64,000 nucleotides of DNA from Streptomyces luteogriseus (lineage in GTDB: Bacteria; Actinomycetota; Actinomycetes; Streptomycetales; Streptomycetaceae): NCBI RefSeq assembly GCF_014205055.1, contig NZ_JACHMS010000001.1:3224001-3288000 (forward strand), written 5' to 3'. This document shows, one piece after another, positions 42,129-52,900 of this stretch (its first letter is position 1; each line of letters opens with the position of its first letter). Both the position numbers and the translations under genes were made by a program. The notes under the pieces were generated by a model that saw nothing but the letters and a program-made list of their open reading frames with translations, had not been told where the DNA came from and made no database searches.

Positions 42129-43318
42129 ACGGCTCTCCTTGCTGTACGGCCGTCGCGCACGGGCTTCTCCCGGCCCCGGCGCGGCAGGTAGACCAGCGCT
42201 TCGGTCCCGGCGTAGCGCAGGACGAACGTCGTCACCAACGCGAGCGCGGTGGCCGACAGCACGCCCAGGTGGAACTGGTGCACGAACACCGCGATCAGCG
42301 GGATGCGCAGCACCAGGTCGGCGTTGGCGAGCAGCGCGAACCGCCCGGCCCGGTCCCACCAGCGCCGGTGCCGGCGCCGCTCGCGGAACAGCAGGTGCTC
42401 GATGAGCAGGAAATTCCAGGCGACGCCGAGCTGGTTGGCGAGGATCTCAGCCGGTACGTAGTGCATGCCGGTGGCGGTCAGCGCCCACAGGCCGACCAGG
42501 TTCGGCAGGAAGCCGGTCAGCCCGATCAGGCCGAACCCGACCATGCGCGCGACCGGGGAGGCGGTGCGCAGCCCGGCCAGGTGCCGCAGGAAGCGGAAGC
42601 CTTCCTGCGCGGTCGACTTGGACTCCCCCGCGAACCGGTCCTGGAAGACGAACGGCACCTCGGTGACCCGGCGCGGACGGCTGCGGACGGCGAGTTCGAG
42701 GAGGATCTTGTAGCCGAGCGGCTGGAGGACCTCCGCCGTGACGGCGCTGCGGCGGATCGCGAAGAAGCCGCTCATCGGGTCGCTGATGCCGTGCAGCCGG
42801 CGCGGGAACAGCGCCTTGGTCAGCCAGGTCGCCCCGCGCGAGACGAACACGCGGTAGCTGCCCGCGAGTCCGGCCCGGCTGCCGCCCTTGATGTACCGGG
42901 AGGCGACGACCAGCCCGGCGTTCGCCCGCTCGCCGGTGGCGACCAGGTCGGGCACGAGGGACGGCGGGTGCTGGCAGTCGCCGTCCATGACGACGATCCA
43001 GTCGGACGTGGCGGCCTTCAGGCCCTCGACGACCGCACCGCCGAGCCCGCCCACCGGCTCCTCGCGGTGCAGCACGGTCACCGGGAACGGGCAGTCCTGC
43101 GCCGCCTTCTCGATGACCTCGGGGGTGTCGTCGGTGGAGTCGTCCACGAAGACGACCTCGCAGGGCAGCCGGGCCGGGACGGCCTCGGTGATCTGGCGCA
43201 GCAACTGCCGCACGTTCGCCGCCTCGTTGAACGTCGGTACGACGATGGTGACGGCGCCGGGCTCGGGGATCTCGGCGGTCTCGACGACCTCGGCGGGGAC
43301 AATGGACTCCTGGCTCAT
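42125..43318 (-). CDS. DPM1-like glycosyltransferase fused to a GtrA domain
   Basis: A 397-residue protein. Residues 20-250 are a GT2 dolichol-phosphate-mannose-synthase-like domain (TIVVPTFNEAANVRQLL, VVFVDDSTDDTPEVI, VVMDGDCQHPP, SGFFAIRRSA). Residues about 260-385 are a four-helix GtrA domain (FGLIGLTGFLPNLVGLWAL, NQLGVAWNFLLIEHLLF). The fusion makes and presents a polyprenyl-phosphate sugar at the membrane. Its ATG overlaps the stop of the GT39-type gene and its stop overlaps the oxidase start, so the genes are tightly coupled. The sugar is not readable from sequence. Confidence 0.9.
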   Translation of the reverse strand: MSQESIVPAEVVETAEIPEPGAVTIVVPTFNEAANVRQLLRQITEAVPARLPCEVVFVDDSTDDTPEVIEKAAQDCPFPVTVLHREEPVGGLGGAVVEGLKAATSDWIVVMDGDCQHPPSLVPDLVATGERANAGLVVASRYIKGGSRAGLAGSYRVFVSRGATWLTKALFPRRLHGISDPMSGFFAIRRSAVTAEVLQPLGYKILLELAVRSRPRRVTEVPFVFQDRFAGESKSTAQEGFRFLRHLAGLRTASPVARMVGFGLIGLTGFLPNLVGLWALTATGMHYVPAEILANQLGVAWNFLLIEHLLFRERRRHRRWWDRAGRFALLANADLVLRIPLIAVFVHQFHLGVLSATALALVTTFVLRYAGTEALVYLPRRGREKPVRDGRTARRAV

Positions 43319-44964
43319 CGCGCGCCTCCGGCGGACGTCTTGATCTGGCGGATCTCGATGCGGTCCTCGCCGGTGCCGAAGGTGGCGACCGGGTCCGAGT
43401 GCTCCATGGCGGCCTTGACGTTGGGCAGATCGGCCGCGTCCCGCCGCACCGTCGGCGAGGCGACGACGTAGTCGAGGTCCTTCCAGCCGCGCGGCATCGT
43501 CTTCGTCACCGCCGGGTCGAGGTCGGCCTTGTAGAACCAGATGACGCCGAGGCCGGGCCGGTAGCCCTGGTGCACCAGGTCCAGCCAGAGCGCGTCGTCG
43601 ACCAGCACCCGGGTGCGTTCCGGGTCCTCGACCTCCGTGGCCAGCCACTTCGACGCGGCCTTGTAGGGGGCGTTGGCGTCGGTCGTGACGGCCGTGCGGG
43701 CACCGTCGTACCAGTGCGGGACGACGTAGGCCCCGGCGGCCAGCGCGAGGACGGCGGCGAGCGTGTAACGGCCCGCGCTGACGTACCGTTTCTCCGCCTC
43801 GGAGCGCCAGCGGCGCAGCACCCCGTGGGCGACGGAGGCGGTGCCCCCGGCGAGGACCAGCGCGAGGAACGGCAGGGCCTGGATGACGTACATCGCGGGC
43901 AGGTAGCCGTTGGGGCGCAGGGCCAGCGCGGCGAGGATCGCCACCGCCAGGGCGGGTCCGGCCAGGGCGCGGGCGGTGACCGACCAGCGCCAGGTGACGA
44001 GCAGCAGCAGGGCGCCCGCGAGGCCGCCGAGGGGCAGGATCCGGTCGTAGTACAGCCACGACTGGAGCACGCCCCAGGAGCCGGAGCCCTGGTCCAGGAT
44101 GAAGCCCGAACCGGGTCTGGTCATCTGGTACTTGACGCCGTCCCAGAGGGACACGTGCCCGGCGCCCGGCAGCAACTCGCCTTTGAGCAGGGCGAACAGC
44201 GGGTACGCGAAGCCGATCAGGGTGCAGGCCGTGACGGCTCCCGTGAGGGCGAACTTGCGGGTGTCCCGATGGCTGTGGCGCCACATGGTGAGGAACAGGG
44301 CGGGCAGGACGACGAGCATCGTCTCCTTGGTGAGCACGGCCGTGGCGGCCGCGATGCCCGCTCCGAAGTGGTGCCAGAGGTGCCGGCTCGGTGAGGCGGC
44401 CAGCGTGAAAGCCAGCAGCGTCCACATCACCGCGAGGTTGTCGAGGAAGATCTCCCGCTGGAGCACGATCGACAGCGGCGACAGCCCGAAGAACACCATG
44501 CCGAGCGCGGCCGCCCAGCGGGGCAGCGCCAGGCGCCGGCCCAGCACGAAGATCAGGACCGCGCTGATGCCGCTGATCACCAGCATCGCGGCGCGCATGG
44601 TGCCCACCGTCATCGACTCGGGGCTGATCAGCGCGGGGATCCAGGTCAGCACGGCGATCTGGATCCAGCCGAGCGGCGGATGGTCGTACCAGTAGGTGTA
44701 GTGGGCGAGGCCGTTGCCCTGCTGGACCGACCAGGCCTGGGCGAGATAGGTGCCCTCGTCGTCGCTGAGGGCCGGGTAGTCGGCGATGTTCCAGCCCTGT
44801 ACGACGAGGATCGCCGCAAGGAGGAGACCGCACAGGATCAGGTCGGGCCGGGAGGAGCGCAGCCGGCTCGGCGGCTCGATCCGTCGGTGCGTACCGGTGC
44901 GGGGCGCAGGCCGGCGCTGCGCGGGGACCTTCGGACTGGTCACCGCGGGAAGGGTGGAGGTCAC
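43315..44964 (-). CDS. GT39/ArnT-like membrane glycosyltransferase
   Basis: A 549-residue polytopic protein with about 11-12 helices. It has the catalytic acidic motif SDDEGTYLAQAWSV in the first extracytoplasmic loop (about residue 67) and LQREIFLDNLAVMW further on, as in ArnT/PMT enzymes. The last ~140 residues form an extracytoplasmic soluble domain. It should move a sugar from a polyprenyl-phosphate carrier, likely that made by the DPM1-GtrA protein, to an acceptor outside the membrane. The GTG start overlaps the upstream stop (GTGA). Confidence 0.88.
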   Translation of the reverse strand: MTSTLPAVTSPKVPAQRRPAPRTGTHRRIEPPSRLRSSRPDLILCGLLLAAILVVQGWNIADYPALSDDEGTYLAQAWSVQQGNGLAHYTYWYDHPPLGWIQIAVLTWIPALISPESMTVGTMRAAMLVISGISAVLIFVLGRRLALPRWAAALGMVFFGLSPLSIVLQREIFLDNLAVMWTLLAFTLAASPSRHLWHHFGAGIAAATAVLTKETMLVVLPALFLTMWRHSHRDTRKFALTGAVTACTLIGFAYPLFALLKGELLPGAGHVSLWDGVKYQMTRPGSGFILDQGSGSWGVLQSWLYYDRILPLGGLAGALLLLVTWRWSVTARALAGPALAVAILAALALRPNGYLPAMYVIQALPFLALVLAGGTASVAHGVLRRWRSEAEKRYVSAGRYTLAAVLALAAGAYVVPHWYDGARTAVTTDANAPYKAASKWLATEVEDPERTRVLVDDALWLDLVHQGYRPGLGVIWFYKADLDPAVTKTMPRGWKDLDYVVASPTVRRDAADLPNVKAAMEHSDPVATFGTGEDRIEIRQIKTSAGGAR

Positions 44965-46244
44965 GCGGGAACGTCCTCTCGGGTCACGGCCTGCCGGGTC
45001 ACGGCCGTCTCGTCGAGGTGGGCCCCGACATGGCTGGTCAGCTCCCAGTCGTTGCGGCCGCGCTGCTCACGCCACACGGCCCGCACGGCCGCACCGGCGA
45101 GCAGGACCTGGTAGAAGGGGCCGCCCACGATCAGCTTCAGGTAGTGCGCGAAGCGGACGCGCAGCCCGTACTGCTTCCCGAAGTCGTGCAGTCCGACGAT
45201 CTCGAAGACGAAGGTGACCAGGGCCGTGACGGCCGGCAGGAAGGTGATGAAGGCGATGCCGACGGGCACGTCCAGGAACAGGGCGATCGCCACGTTGAGC
45301 GGGATGATCAGGCCGGTGAAGGCCTGCATGAACGGCGTCATCAGGGTGTAGCGGGCGAGCAGCCGCTGCCCGAGGGTGGGCAGTTGCTTCCAGTCCTTCT
45401 TCCGGTACACCTGGAGGAACCCCTGGTTCCAGCGGGTGCGCTGCTTCAGCAGGGACATCAGCGAGCCCGGGGTCTCCTCCCGGGTCACCATGTCGGAGTC
45501 GTAGGCGACGACGACCTTCTTGCCGATGCTGGACAGGCGCACCCCCAGGTCGCAGTCCTCGGCGAGGCAGTTCGGGTCCCAGCCGTCGGCTTGTCTGAGG
45601 ACGTCCGTGCGGACGAAGACGGTGTTGCCGCCGAGCGGAATGAAACCTTTCTGCGCGTGCAGGTGCAGACGCGAGCGGAACCAGAAGAAGTACTCCAGGC
45701 AGTTGCGCAGGCTGTACCAGCTGGAGTGGAAGTTGATCAGCTGCACCCCGCCCTGGACGACGTCCGCGCCGGTGGTGCGGAAGGCGTGGTCGACGTGGGC
45801 GAGGAGCTCGGGGTGGACCTGGTCCTCCGCGTCGAAGACCCCGACGACGTCGCCGCGGCAGTGCGGCAGCGCCGTGTTCATGGCCTTCGGCTTGTTCTTC
45901 TTCTCGTGCGTGTCGACGACGACCCGCACCCGCGGGTCACGCGCGGCTGCCGACTCGGCCACCGCGGTGGTCTCCGGGTCGTCGTGCCCGACGATCACGA
46001 TGATCTCGAAGTCGGTGTGGCTCGATTCCAGCAGCCGCTGGATCGTGTGGTCCAGCACCGCCTGTTCGTGCCGTGCGGGCAGCAGCAGCGAGAAGGAGAC
46101 GTGCTCGTCCCCGTCCGGACTGCTGAACCGCGTGGAGGCGAGCACTTCCGGCGTACGCCAGGCGTGCATCTGCCACCACAGGGTGAACGCCGCCATCCAG
46201 AAAAGGGCAAGTGAAACGGCAGCGATGAAGACAGACGTCAGCAA
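44961..46244 (-). CDS. membrane GT2 glycosyltransferase, cellulose-synthase-like (CslA-like)
   Basis: A 427-residue processive-type GT2 enzyme. One N-terminal helix is followed by the catalytic domain with the D,D,D,QxxRW set: VGHDDPET, GVFDAEDQVHP, LAEDCDLGVRL and KQRTRWNQGFLQ. Three to four C-terminal helices (about 290-395) form the channel region. It is shorter than S. coelicolor CslA but has all catalytic motifs. The start is a TTG with GGGGGGATC upstream. It heads the operon that ends with the copper oxidase, which parallels cslA-glxA. Inferred role: synthesis and export of a beta-linked polysaccharide at the cell surface. Confidence 0.88.
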   Translation of the reverse strand: MLTSVFIAAVSLALFWMAAFTLWWQMHAWRTPEVLASTRFSSPDGDEHVSFSLLLPARHEQAVLDHTIQRLLESSHTDFEIIVIVGHDDPETTAVAESAAARDPRVRVVVDTHEKKNKPKAMNTALPHCRGDVVGVFDAEDQVHPELLAHVDHAFRTTGADVVQGGVQLINFHSSWYSLRNCLEYFFWFRSRLHLHAQKGFIPLGGNTVFVRTDVLRQADGWDPNCLAEDCDLGVRLSSIGKKVVVAYDSDMVTREETPGSLMSLLKQRTRWNQGFLQVYRKKDWKQLPTLGQRLLARYTLMTPFMQAFTGLIIPLNVAIALFLDVPVGIAFITFLPAVTALVTFVFEIVGLHDFGKQYGLRVRFAHYLKLIVGGPFYQVLLAGAAVRAVWREQRGRNDWELTSHVGAHLDETAVTRQAVTREDVPA

Positions 46245-46390
46245 GCAGATCCCCCCAGATCCCAGAACCCCCGGTCGCGACGGTGGGCCGATCCGGCCTC
46301 GTCCGCCACGTCACTGTGCAGAGATTAGGGGGGAACTGTGAAGCCTGGGGGCTGTTCAGATAAAGACCATGTTTCCGTCGATACGTGACT

Positions 46391-48424
46391 TCAGCCACTC
46401 AAGACGGTACGCAGCCGGTCAGGTTCGGTCGTCGGGGCGTCGCATGTGAAGTTACGGCAGACGTACGCGGCCGGTTCACCGCCGACCAGCGGACGGTCCG
46501 CGAGCAGCGGGAACTCGTCGCTCCCCGGAGCGCCCGCAGCGACCACCGCACCGGGCGCGGTCCCCAGAAGTGCCGTGCGGTGCAAGGCCCTTGTGCCCTC
46601 GTCGTCCAGCGCCGGACCCACGACCGCGACCTCACGCGGACCGTCCAGCACCGCCTCCGCCGCGGCCAGCCCCCAGCCGATGAAGCGGGGCACCCGCGGC
46701 CCGAGCGCCTTCACGACGCCCAACGCCCGCTCGGCGGCGGTGCGGTGAGGCTCGGAGCCGGTGTGCGCGGCGTAACTCAGCAGGGCGTTCGCCGCGGCCG
46801 TCCAGCCTGACGGGGCCGCGTTGTCGGTCGGGTCCTGCGGGCGGCGGATCAACTGCTCGGCGTCGGCCGCGGTGTCGTACAGCGAGCCCGACTCCGGGTC
46901 GGTGAAGCGGGCCAGGACGTGATCGAGCAGGAACCCGGCGAACTCCAGCCAGACACCCTCCCCGGTGACGGACGCGAGCGCGAGGAAGCCCTCCGCCACA
47001 TCCGCGTAGTCCTCCAGGACACCCGCGTTGGCGCCCGCGTGGCCGTCCTTGCTGGTGCGGGTGAGCCGGGCCTGCTCGTCCAGATGCAGCCGGACCAGGA
47101 GGTCGGCCGCGGCGACGGCGGCCTCGACCAGGTCGGGCCGGTCGAAGTAGGCGCCGGTCTCGGCGAGCGCGGCGATCGCGAGGCCGTTCCAGGCGGCGAC
47201 GACCTTGTCGTCCCGGCCGGGAGCGGGCCGCCCGGAGCGCGCCGCCAGCAACCGCTCCCGGATGGAGGCGACCCTTCCCGCGTCGACGAAGCCGTCCCGC
47301 ACGGGCAGTTGGAGGACGGACGCGCCCTCCTCGAAGGTCCCCTCCTCGGTCACCCCGAAGTGCTGGGCCGCGAGCTCGGCGTCCTGCTCGCCGAGGACCT
47401 CCCGCAACTGCTCCGGCGTCCACACGTAGTACGCGCCCTCGACGTGCCGGCCCGTCCCGTCGTCGCTGTCGGCATCCAGCGCGGAGGCGAACCCGCCCTC
47501 GTTCGTGCGCAGTTCACCCACCATGAAGTCGGCGGTCTCCAGGGCGACGCGCCGCGCGAGCTCCGAGCCGGTGGAGCGCCAGAGATGGGCGTAGACCCGG
47601 CACAGCAGGGCGTTGTCGTACAGCATCTTCTCGAAGTGCGGCACGACCCAGTCGCGGTCGACGGAGTAGCGGGCGAAGCCACCTCCGAGCTGGTCGTACA
47701 TCCCGCCCCGGGCCATCCGCTCACAGGTGTCCCGCGCCATCTGCAGGGCTCCCTCGGCGCCGGTGCGGGCGTGGTGGCGCAGCAGGAACTCCAGCACCAT
47801 GGACGGCGGGAACTTCGGCGCCCCGCCGAAACCGCCGCGCTGCGGGTCGTACTCCCGCGTCAGCCCGAGCAGCGCCTGCGCGAGCTCCTCCGCACCGGGG
47901 GTCTGCGCGTCGCCGTAGGAGATCTCCCGCCCGGCAAGATCCCGGACGATCTTCTCGGCGACCTCGGTCACCTCGTCCCGCCGCTCGTCCCACGCCTGGT
48001 GCACGCCCTGGAGCACCTGCCGGAACGACGGCATGCCCTGGCGGGGAGCGGGCGGGAAGTACGTACCGAAGTAGAACGGCTCGGCGTCCGGGGTGAGGAA
48101 CACGGTCATGGGCCAGCCGCCCTGCCCGGTCGCCGCCTGCACGGCCTCCATGTAGACGGCGTCGACGTCGGGGCGCTCCTCGCGGTCGACCTTGATGTTG
48201 ACGAAGTGCTCGTTCATGAAGGCGGCCGTCACCTCGTCCTGAAAGCTCTCCTTCGCAAGGACATGGCACCAGTGGCAGCTCGAGTACCCGACACTCAGGT
48301 GTACGGGGATACCCCGCCGACGCGCCTCCTCGAAAGCCTCTTCCGACCAGGGCCACCAGTCGACGGGGTTGTCGGCGTGCTGGAGCAGGTACGGGGACGT
48401 CTCATGAGCCAGTCGGTTCGGCAT
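46391..48424 (-). CDS. YyaL-type thioredoxin-domain protein (DUF255)
   Basis: A 677-residue cytoplasmic protein. The N-terminal thioredoxin-like domain (about 1-165) begins [23 protein letters not shown] and has the SSCHWCHVL dithiol motif. The rest is an (alpha/alpha)6-barrel related to N-acylglucosamine epimerases ([35 protein letters not shown]). The architecture matches spermatogenesis-associated protein 20/YyaL; the biochemical role is unknown, perhaps redox. The ATG at 48424 lies only 14 bases from the stop of the recombinase gene, so its promoter must lie inside that gene. Confidence 0.92.
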   Translation of the reverse strand: MPNRLAHETSPYLLQHADNPVDWWPWSEEAFEEARRRGIPVHLSVGYSSCHWCHVLAKESFQDEVTAAFMNEHFVNIKVDREERPDVDAVYMEAVQAATGQGGWPMTVFLTPDAEPFYFGTYFPPAPRQGMPSFRQVLQGVHQAWDERRDEVTEVAEKIVRDLAGREISYGDAQTPGAEELAQALLGLTREYDPQRGGFGGAPKFPPSMVLEFLLRHHARTGAEGALQMARDTCERMARGGMYDQLGGGFARYSVDRDWVVPHFEKMLYDNALLCRVYAHLWRSTGSELARRVALETADFMVGELRTNEGGFASALDADSDDGTGRHVEGAYYVWTPEQLREVLGEQDAELAAQHFGVTEEGTFEEGASVLQLPVRDGFVDAGRVASIRERLLAARSGRPAPGRDDKVVAAWNGLAIAALAETGAYFDRPDLVEAAVAAADLLVRLHLDEQARLTRTSKDGHAGANAGVLEDYADVAEGFLALASVTGEGVWLEFAGFLLDHVLARFTDPESGSLYDTAADAEQLIRRPQDPTDNAAPSGWTAAANALLSYAAHTGSEPHRTAAERALGVVKALGPRVPRFIGWGLAAAEAVLDGPREVAVVGPALDDEGTRALHRTALLGTAPGAVVAAGAPGSDEFPLLADRPLVGGEPAAYVCRNFTCDAPTTEPDRLRTVLSG

Positions 48425-48438
48425 GCTTCCATCCTGCC

Positions 48439-49776
48439 TCACAGCGGCCACCCGACCGCGGAACCCGCCCCTCGCCCCTCTCCGCCGCCGGCGTCACGCC
48501 AGACCGGCTCGAGGCGACTGTGGTGCCATGTGTGACTCCCTTTGACGCCGGGACGCACGACGTAGTGGATCACGACCGACGCGATCGTCTCTCGCTTCTC
48601 TGCATCCGTCATCCCTTTCTGCCAGCGTCGCCGCGTGATCTCCGACGGCCGCACGTGGGTCGGAGCCTCTTGGAACAGCAGGCGCTCGAGGGCTTCGTCG
48701 GCCAACGGCCCGCTGATGCTGCACCGCCTGCAGGAGCGACATGCATACGCGTAGGGACTCCGCCGGCTTCTCCCCTTCTGGGCACACAGGGGGCCTCCGC
48801 AGATCTCTCCGTTTGGAAGCCGTGCACCACAGCGCAGGAAGCCACTGGCGAGACGGCTGGGGGCGGTGGTCCTCATGGTGCGTCTCGGAGCAGCGCTACC
48901 GCGGTGCATGTAGAGGTTTCCGGGAGAGAACGTGGCACACGCCGCCCTCCACTGCTCCGGCGTCACCACGGGCTCCCACCGGCCGAGAACTGGTTCCCCC
49001 GTCTCCGGCAGAAGCAGCAACTCGCCTCTGTTGGCTCGGTAGCCACACACTCGGGGCGCCGTCATGATCTGAGTGACCGTCTGGGCGTTGGGGCTTCCGC
49101 CCCGTGTCCCGGTCACTCCGAGATCGCACCATTCCCGTGCGATGGCGCGCACCGCCTTCCCCCCGACACGGTCGGCCACAGCTCTGCGGATCAGTGCCGC
49201 CTCGACCGGATGAAGTGTGAGCCTGTCGTCCTGCCAGCCGAAGGGCCTCGGACCGCTGTGTGGCACCCCCTCCACCGCACGGGCCCAGTGCCAGTCCGAT
49301 ACACGCCGGCTTCTCACGCGCGTCTCGGTCATCGCGGTCTCCAACGACCGCACAGCCCGCAACATTTCCTCCTGGGAGTACGGGTCTCGCATGCCCTGCG
49401 GATCCACGTAGACGCGCCCCGGCCTGCTGGTCAGCGCGGCAAAGAACCGGGCAAGGTCCTCCGGACGGCGATACAGCCGGTCGTCCGCGACGCAAACGAC
49501 ACCTCGGATCGCTTGACCACCGGCCGTGCATCCGGCCGACAGCACGGCAACGAGGGCGTCGAACCCAGGCCTTGGCGCATTTTCCTTCGAAGCGCTGCGA
49601 CCGTTGTCGGTGTACGCGGCGACGATCAGGCAACCGTGTTCCCGGGCTGTCCGCTCGTTGATCCGCAGCTGATGACGCACACCATGGCCGTCCCGTTGCC
49701 GGAAGGCTTCGGACGTACGGGCGTAGGACACGACTCGGATCCTGCCGTCCCCTTGCCCCTGCGCGTGACCAGTCAT
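48439..49776 (-). CDS. orphan serine recombinase / integrase
   Basis: A 445-residue large-serine-recombinase-like protein. The resolvase domain (about 12-160) carries the catalytic Ser22 in VVSYARTSE and the arginines in [15 protein letters not shown] and ADDRLYRR. A recombinase domain (165-280; [27 protein letters not shown]) and a zinc ribbon ([24 protein letters not shown]) follow. It is shorter in the C-terminal coiled-coil part than phage phiC31-type integrases. Its codons are visibly less GC-rich than those of its neighbours, a sign of transfer. No excisionase, replication or phage genes are adjacent. It may be the remnant of an integrated element placed just before the yyaL start. Confidence 0.85.
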   Translation of the reverse strand: MTGHAQGQGDGRIRVVSYARTSEAFRQRDGHGVRHQLRINERTAREHGCLIVAAYTDNGRSASKENAPRPGFDALVAVLSAGCTAGGQAIRGVVCVADDRLYRRPEDLARFFAALTSRPGRVYVDPQGMRDPYSQEEMLRAVRSLETAMTETRVRSRRVSDWHWARAVEGVPHSGPRPFGWQDDRLTLHPVEAALIRRAVADRVGGKAVRAIAREWCDLGVTGTRGGSPNAQTVTQIMTAPRVCGYRANRGELLLLPETGEPVLGRWEPVVTPEQWRAACATFSPGNLYMHRGSAAPRRTMRTTAPSRLASGFLRCGARLPNGEICGGPLCAQKGRSRRSPYAYACRSCRRCSISGPLADEALERLLFQEAPTHVRPSEITRRRWQKGMTDAEKRETIASVVIHYVVRPGVKGSHTWHHSRLEPVWRDAGGGEGRGAGSAVGWPL

Positions 49777-49932
49777 TATTCCCCCGTTCGACAGTCAGCC
49801 CACCACTCGCACCAACGAGCGAGTGACTCGTAGGTCACCGGAACCGCACCGTTGATCGTCGCCCCCTCGCGCTCACGCCTCCCACCAAGGACACTCGTAG
49901 ACACAGGAGTTGCCGCCGGAGGGGGACCTGAC

Positions 49933-52900
49933 ATGCGGGACAGTCATCGGGCGGAGGCCGAGCGGCTGTTGGCGCGGGCCGTCGAGGAGGAGGTGCGCCG
50001 CTCGGGCGGGCGCAGTGACGGGAAGGTGCTGCTCGCACGGGCGCGCGGAGGGCTCGACGCGATGGCGCTGAGCGCGGCCGAGGAGTACGAGGCCTACACG
50101 CGTGCCCTGGACGAGGCGTCCGCCGGGCAGCTGACCTTCGGGCAGCGGTACGCCCGTGAAGGCGCCGGGACGCCGCTGCTGGTGGCCGGCGTGGCGGCCG
50201 TCGCGGCCGTGGTCGCCGACATGGCGCTGGGCACGGGGACCGGGACCGCTCTCGGGGCGGGTGTGACGGTGGGGGTCGTGGGGGCCGCGGCGACGGTGGT
50301 GAAGGTGGTCGGGTCGCATGTGCCGGCCGCCAGCCGGCGCGCCGGGGCCGCGAGCCAGCCCGGCGGGCCCGAACAGCTGCGGCTCCAGTGGCTGACGGCA
50401 CTGGAGGTGCGGGGCATCCGGCCGTTCCTGGACCAGCAGCGCGTCCTCGCGGCCTCGACCGGGCCGAAGAAGACGGCGCCGCGGCTGCGGGGCGCGGACA
50501 AGAGCGCGGCGGCGCGCGGGCGCAATGTGCTGGAGCAGTCCTTCGCGCAGCTCCCGGGGCCGGCGGAGCCGTTCGCCGGGCGGCGGCACGAGCTGGCGCA
50601 GATCCGGCAGTGGGTGCAGTCGGCCCGGGCGAGCACGGAGACGCAGCCGACCGTGGTCGTGCTGCACGGTACGCCCGGGAGCGGCCGTACGACGCTCGCG
50701 GTGCACGCCACGCACGAGCTGAAGGACTACTTCCGCGGTGCCTGCGTCGTCGACCTGCGCGCCGACGGGCCGGGCGAGTCGCCGCTGTCCACCCGCGACG
50801 CCCTGCTGCATCTGCTGAACCGGCTCGGCGCGCCCCGCGAGCAGTTGCTGTTCCGTGAGCGCTCCTCCCCCGACCAGCAGGTCAAGCGGCTGGGCGAGCT
50901 CTACCACCAGCATCTGACGGGCCTGCCGGTCACGGTCGTCCTCGACGACGCCGCGGACGCGGAGCAGATCCGCGCCCTGGTCCCGGAGCGGTCCGACAGC
51001 CTGGTGCTGGTGACCGCGCGGGGCCCGCTGGAGCTGGCGGGCCTGCCCGCGCGGGTGCATCAGCTGGCGGTCGCGCCGCTGGACGCCGCGGGTGCGGAGG
51101 AGCTGCTGGGCGCGGCCGCGCAGGATCGTTCCGGGCCGTACGATGCGGAGTCCGCGGACCGGGTCCGGGAGCTGTGCGGCGGGTTGCCGCTGGCGTTGCG
51201 CATCGCGGGTTCGTGCCTGGGCCCGCGCTCGCCTCGCGCGCTCGCCACCGACCTCGAGGCCTACGGCCCGGTCGAGCCGGTGGAGCGCGCCCTGTGGCTG
51301 CGCTACACCGACCAGCCCGAGACCGTACGCCGGCTGCTGCGCCGGCTCGCCCTGGCCGGGCGGGCCTCGCTGGGGGCCGCCGCGGCCGCCGCGCTGCTGG
51401 CCACGGACGAGGCGGAGGCCAAGCGCCATCTGGAGGTCCTGACCCGCGCCGGTCTGATCGACCACGTCCGGGGCGACCGCTACCGGCTGCACGACCTGGT
51501 CCGTTCCTTCGCCCAGGCCCGCCTCCTCGACGAGGAGGATCCCGCCGAGCGGACGGCGGCGCAGGAGCGGCTGATCGTGAACTACGCCGAGCTGGCGGAC
51601 TCGGTGCTGCGGATGGTCGACGGCAACATGTCGACCCGCACCAACCGCTTCAGCCCGTACGGCTTCACCTCCCTCGACGAGGCGCTGCGCTGGCTGGACG
51701 ACGAGTCGAGCTTCATCACGGCGGCGCTGCGGCACGCCGAGGGCGTGGACCAGGCGGCGGTGCTGAACCTGCTGGGCGCGCTGTGCGACTACTGCCTGCT
51801 GCGGGGCGACCTCTACCGCCTGGGCGAGATCAGTGAGCTGGCGCAGGCGGTGGACGAGGGCCTGCTGGTCCGCTCGGTGCAGTGGCGCACCGGTATCGCG
51901 GCCCGGCAGCTGGGCGAGCTGGACAAGGCCCGCACCACCCTGGCCTCGGTCGTCGACCTCTACCGGGAAGCCCACCACGACGCGGGTGCCGCCCGCGCCC
52001 TGTGCTCCCTCGGCATCACCCTGCACCACCAGGGCAATCTGACGGAGGCGTCGGCGAAGCTCCGCGAGGCCCTCGCCCTGCAGTCCTCGCCCGAGCTGGC
52101 GACGGACCGGGCGTGGACGATGCACGCTCTCGCGGCGGTGGAGCGGGACCGGGCCCGAGTGGCGGAGGCGCTGGAGCTGCTGACCGAGTCGCTGGTGCTG
52201 CACCGGGCGGGCGAGTCGGTGCACGGCCAGGCGTGGGCGCACTTCCAGCTCGGTCAGCTGGGCCTGCGCATGGGCGACGTGCCACGCGCCGAGTCGGAAC
52301 TGCGGGCGGCCCTGGAGCTGTACGGGCGGACCCGTGACGCCCGGGGTGAGGCCTGGGCGCTGACGCAGCTGGCCCGGGCGCTGCTGGTCGCCGGGGACGC
52401 GTCTCCGGCGGTGGAGGAGCTGCGCGGGGCGGCCGCCCGGCACCGGGACAACGAGGACGCGCGCGGTGAGGCGTGGACGCTGTACTACCTGGGCCAGGCC
52501 CTGGAGGAGACGGGCGATCTCGATCAGGCCGTCCGCGAGCTGGAGCGTGCCCGCACGATGTTCTCCCGTATGCGGGACGTGTACGGTCTGGCCTGCGCCC
52601 GCCACCACTCGGCCCGCGTCACCCGCGACCAGCGGGCGGCCCAGACGGGCTCCCTGCGCAATTCCGGCTTCGCCCGGCAGCTGCTGGTCGACGCCCGGGC
52701 CGACTTCCAGCGCATCGGCGTGGCCCACGGCGAGGCCTGGACGTGCCTGGAACTGGTGATCGTGGACGCGGGCAACGCCCGCACCCAGCAGGCGCTGGCC
52801 CTGTGCGACGAGGCGGTGGAACTGTTCGCGTCCTACGGCGACCGCCGGGGCGAGGACTGGGCCCGCTTCCTGCGCTGCACGCTGCTGCCCTACGCGGCCC

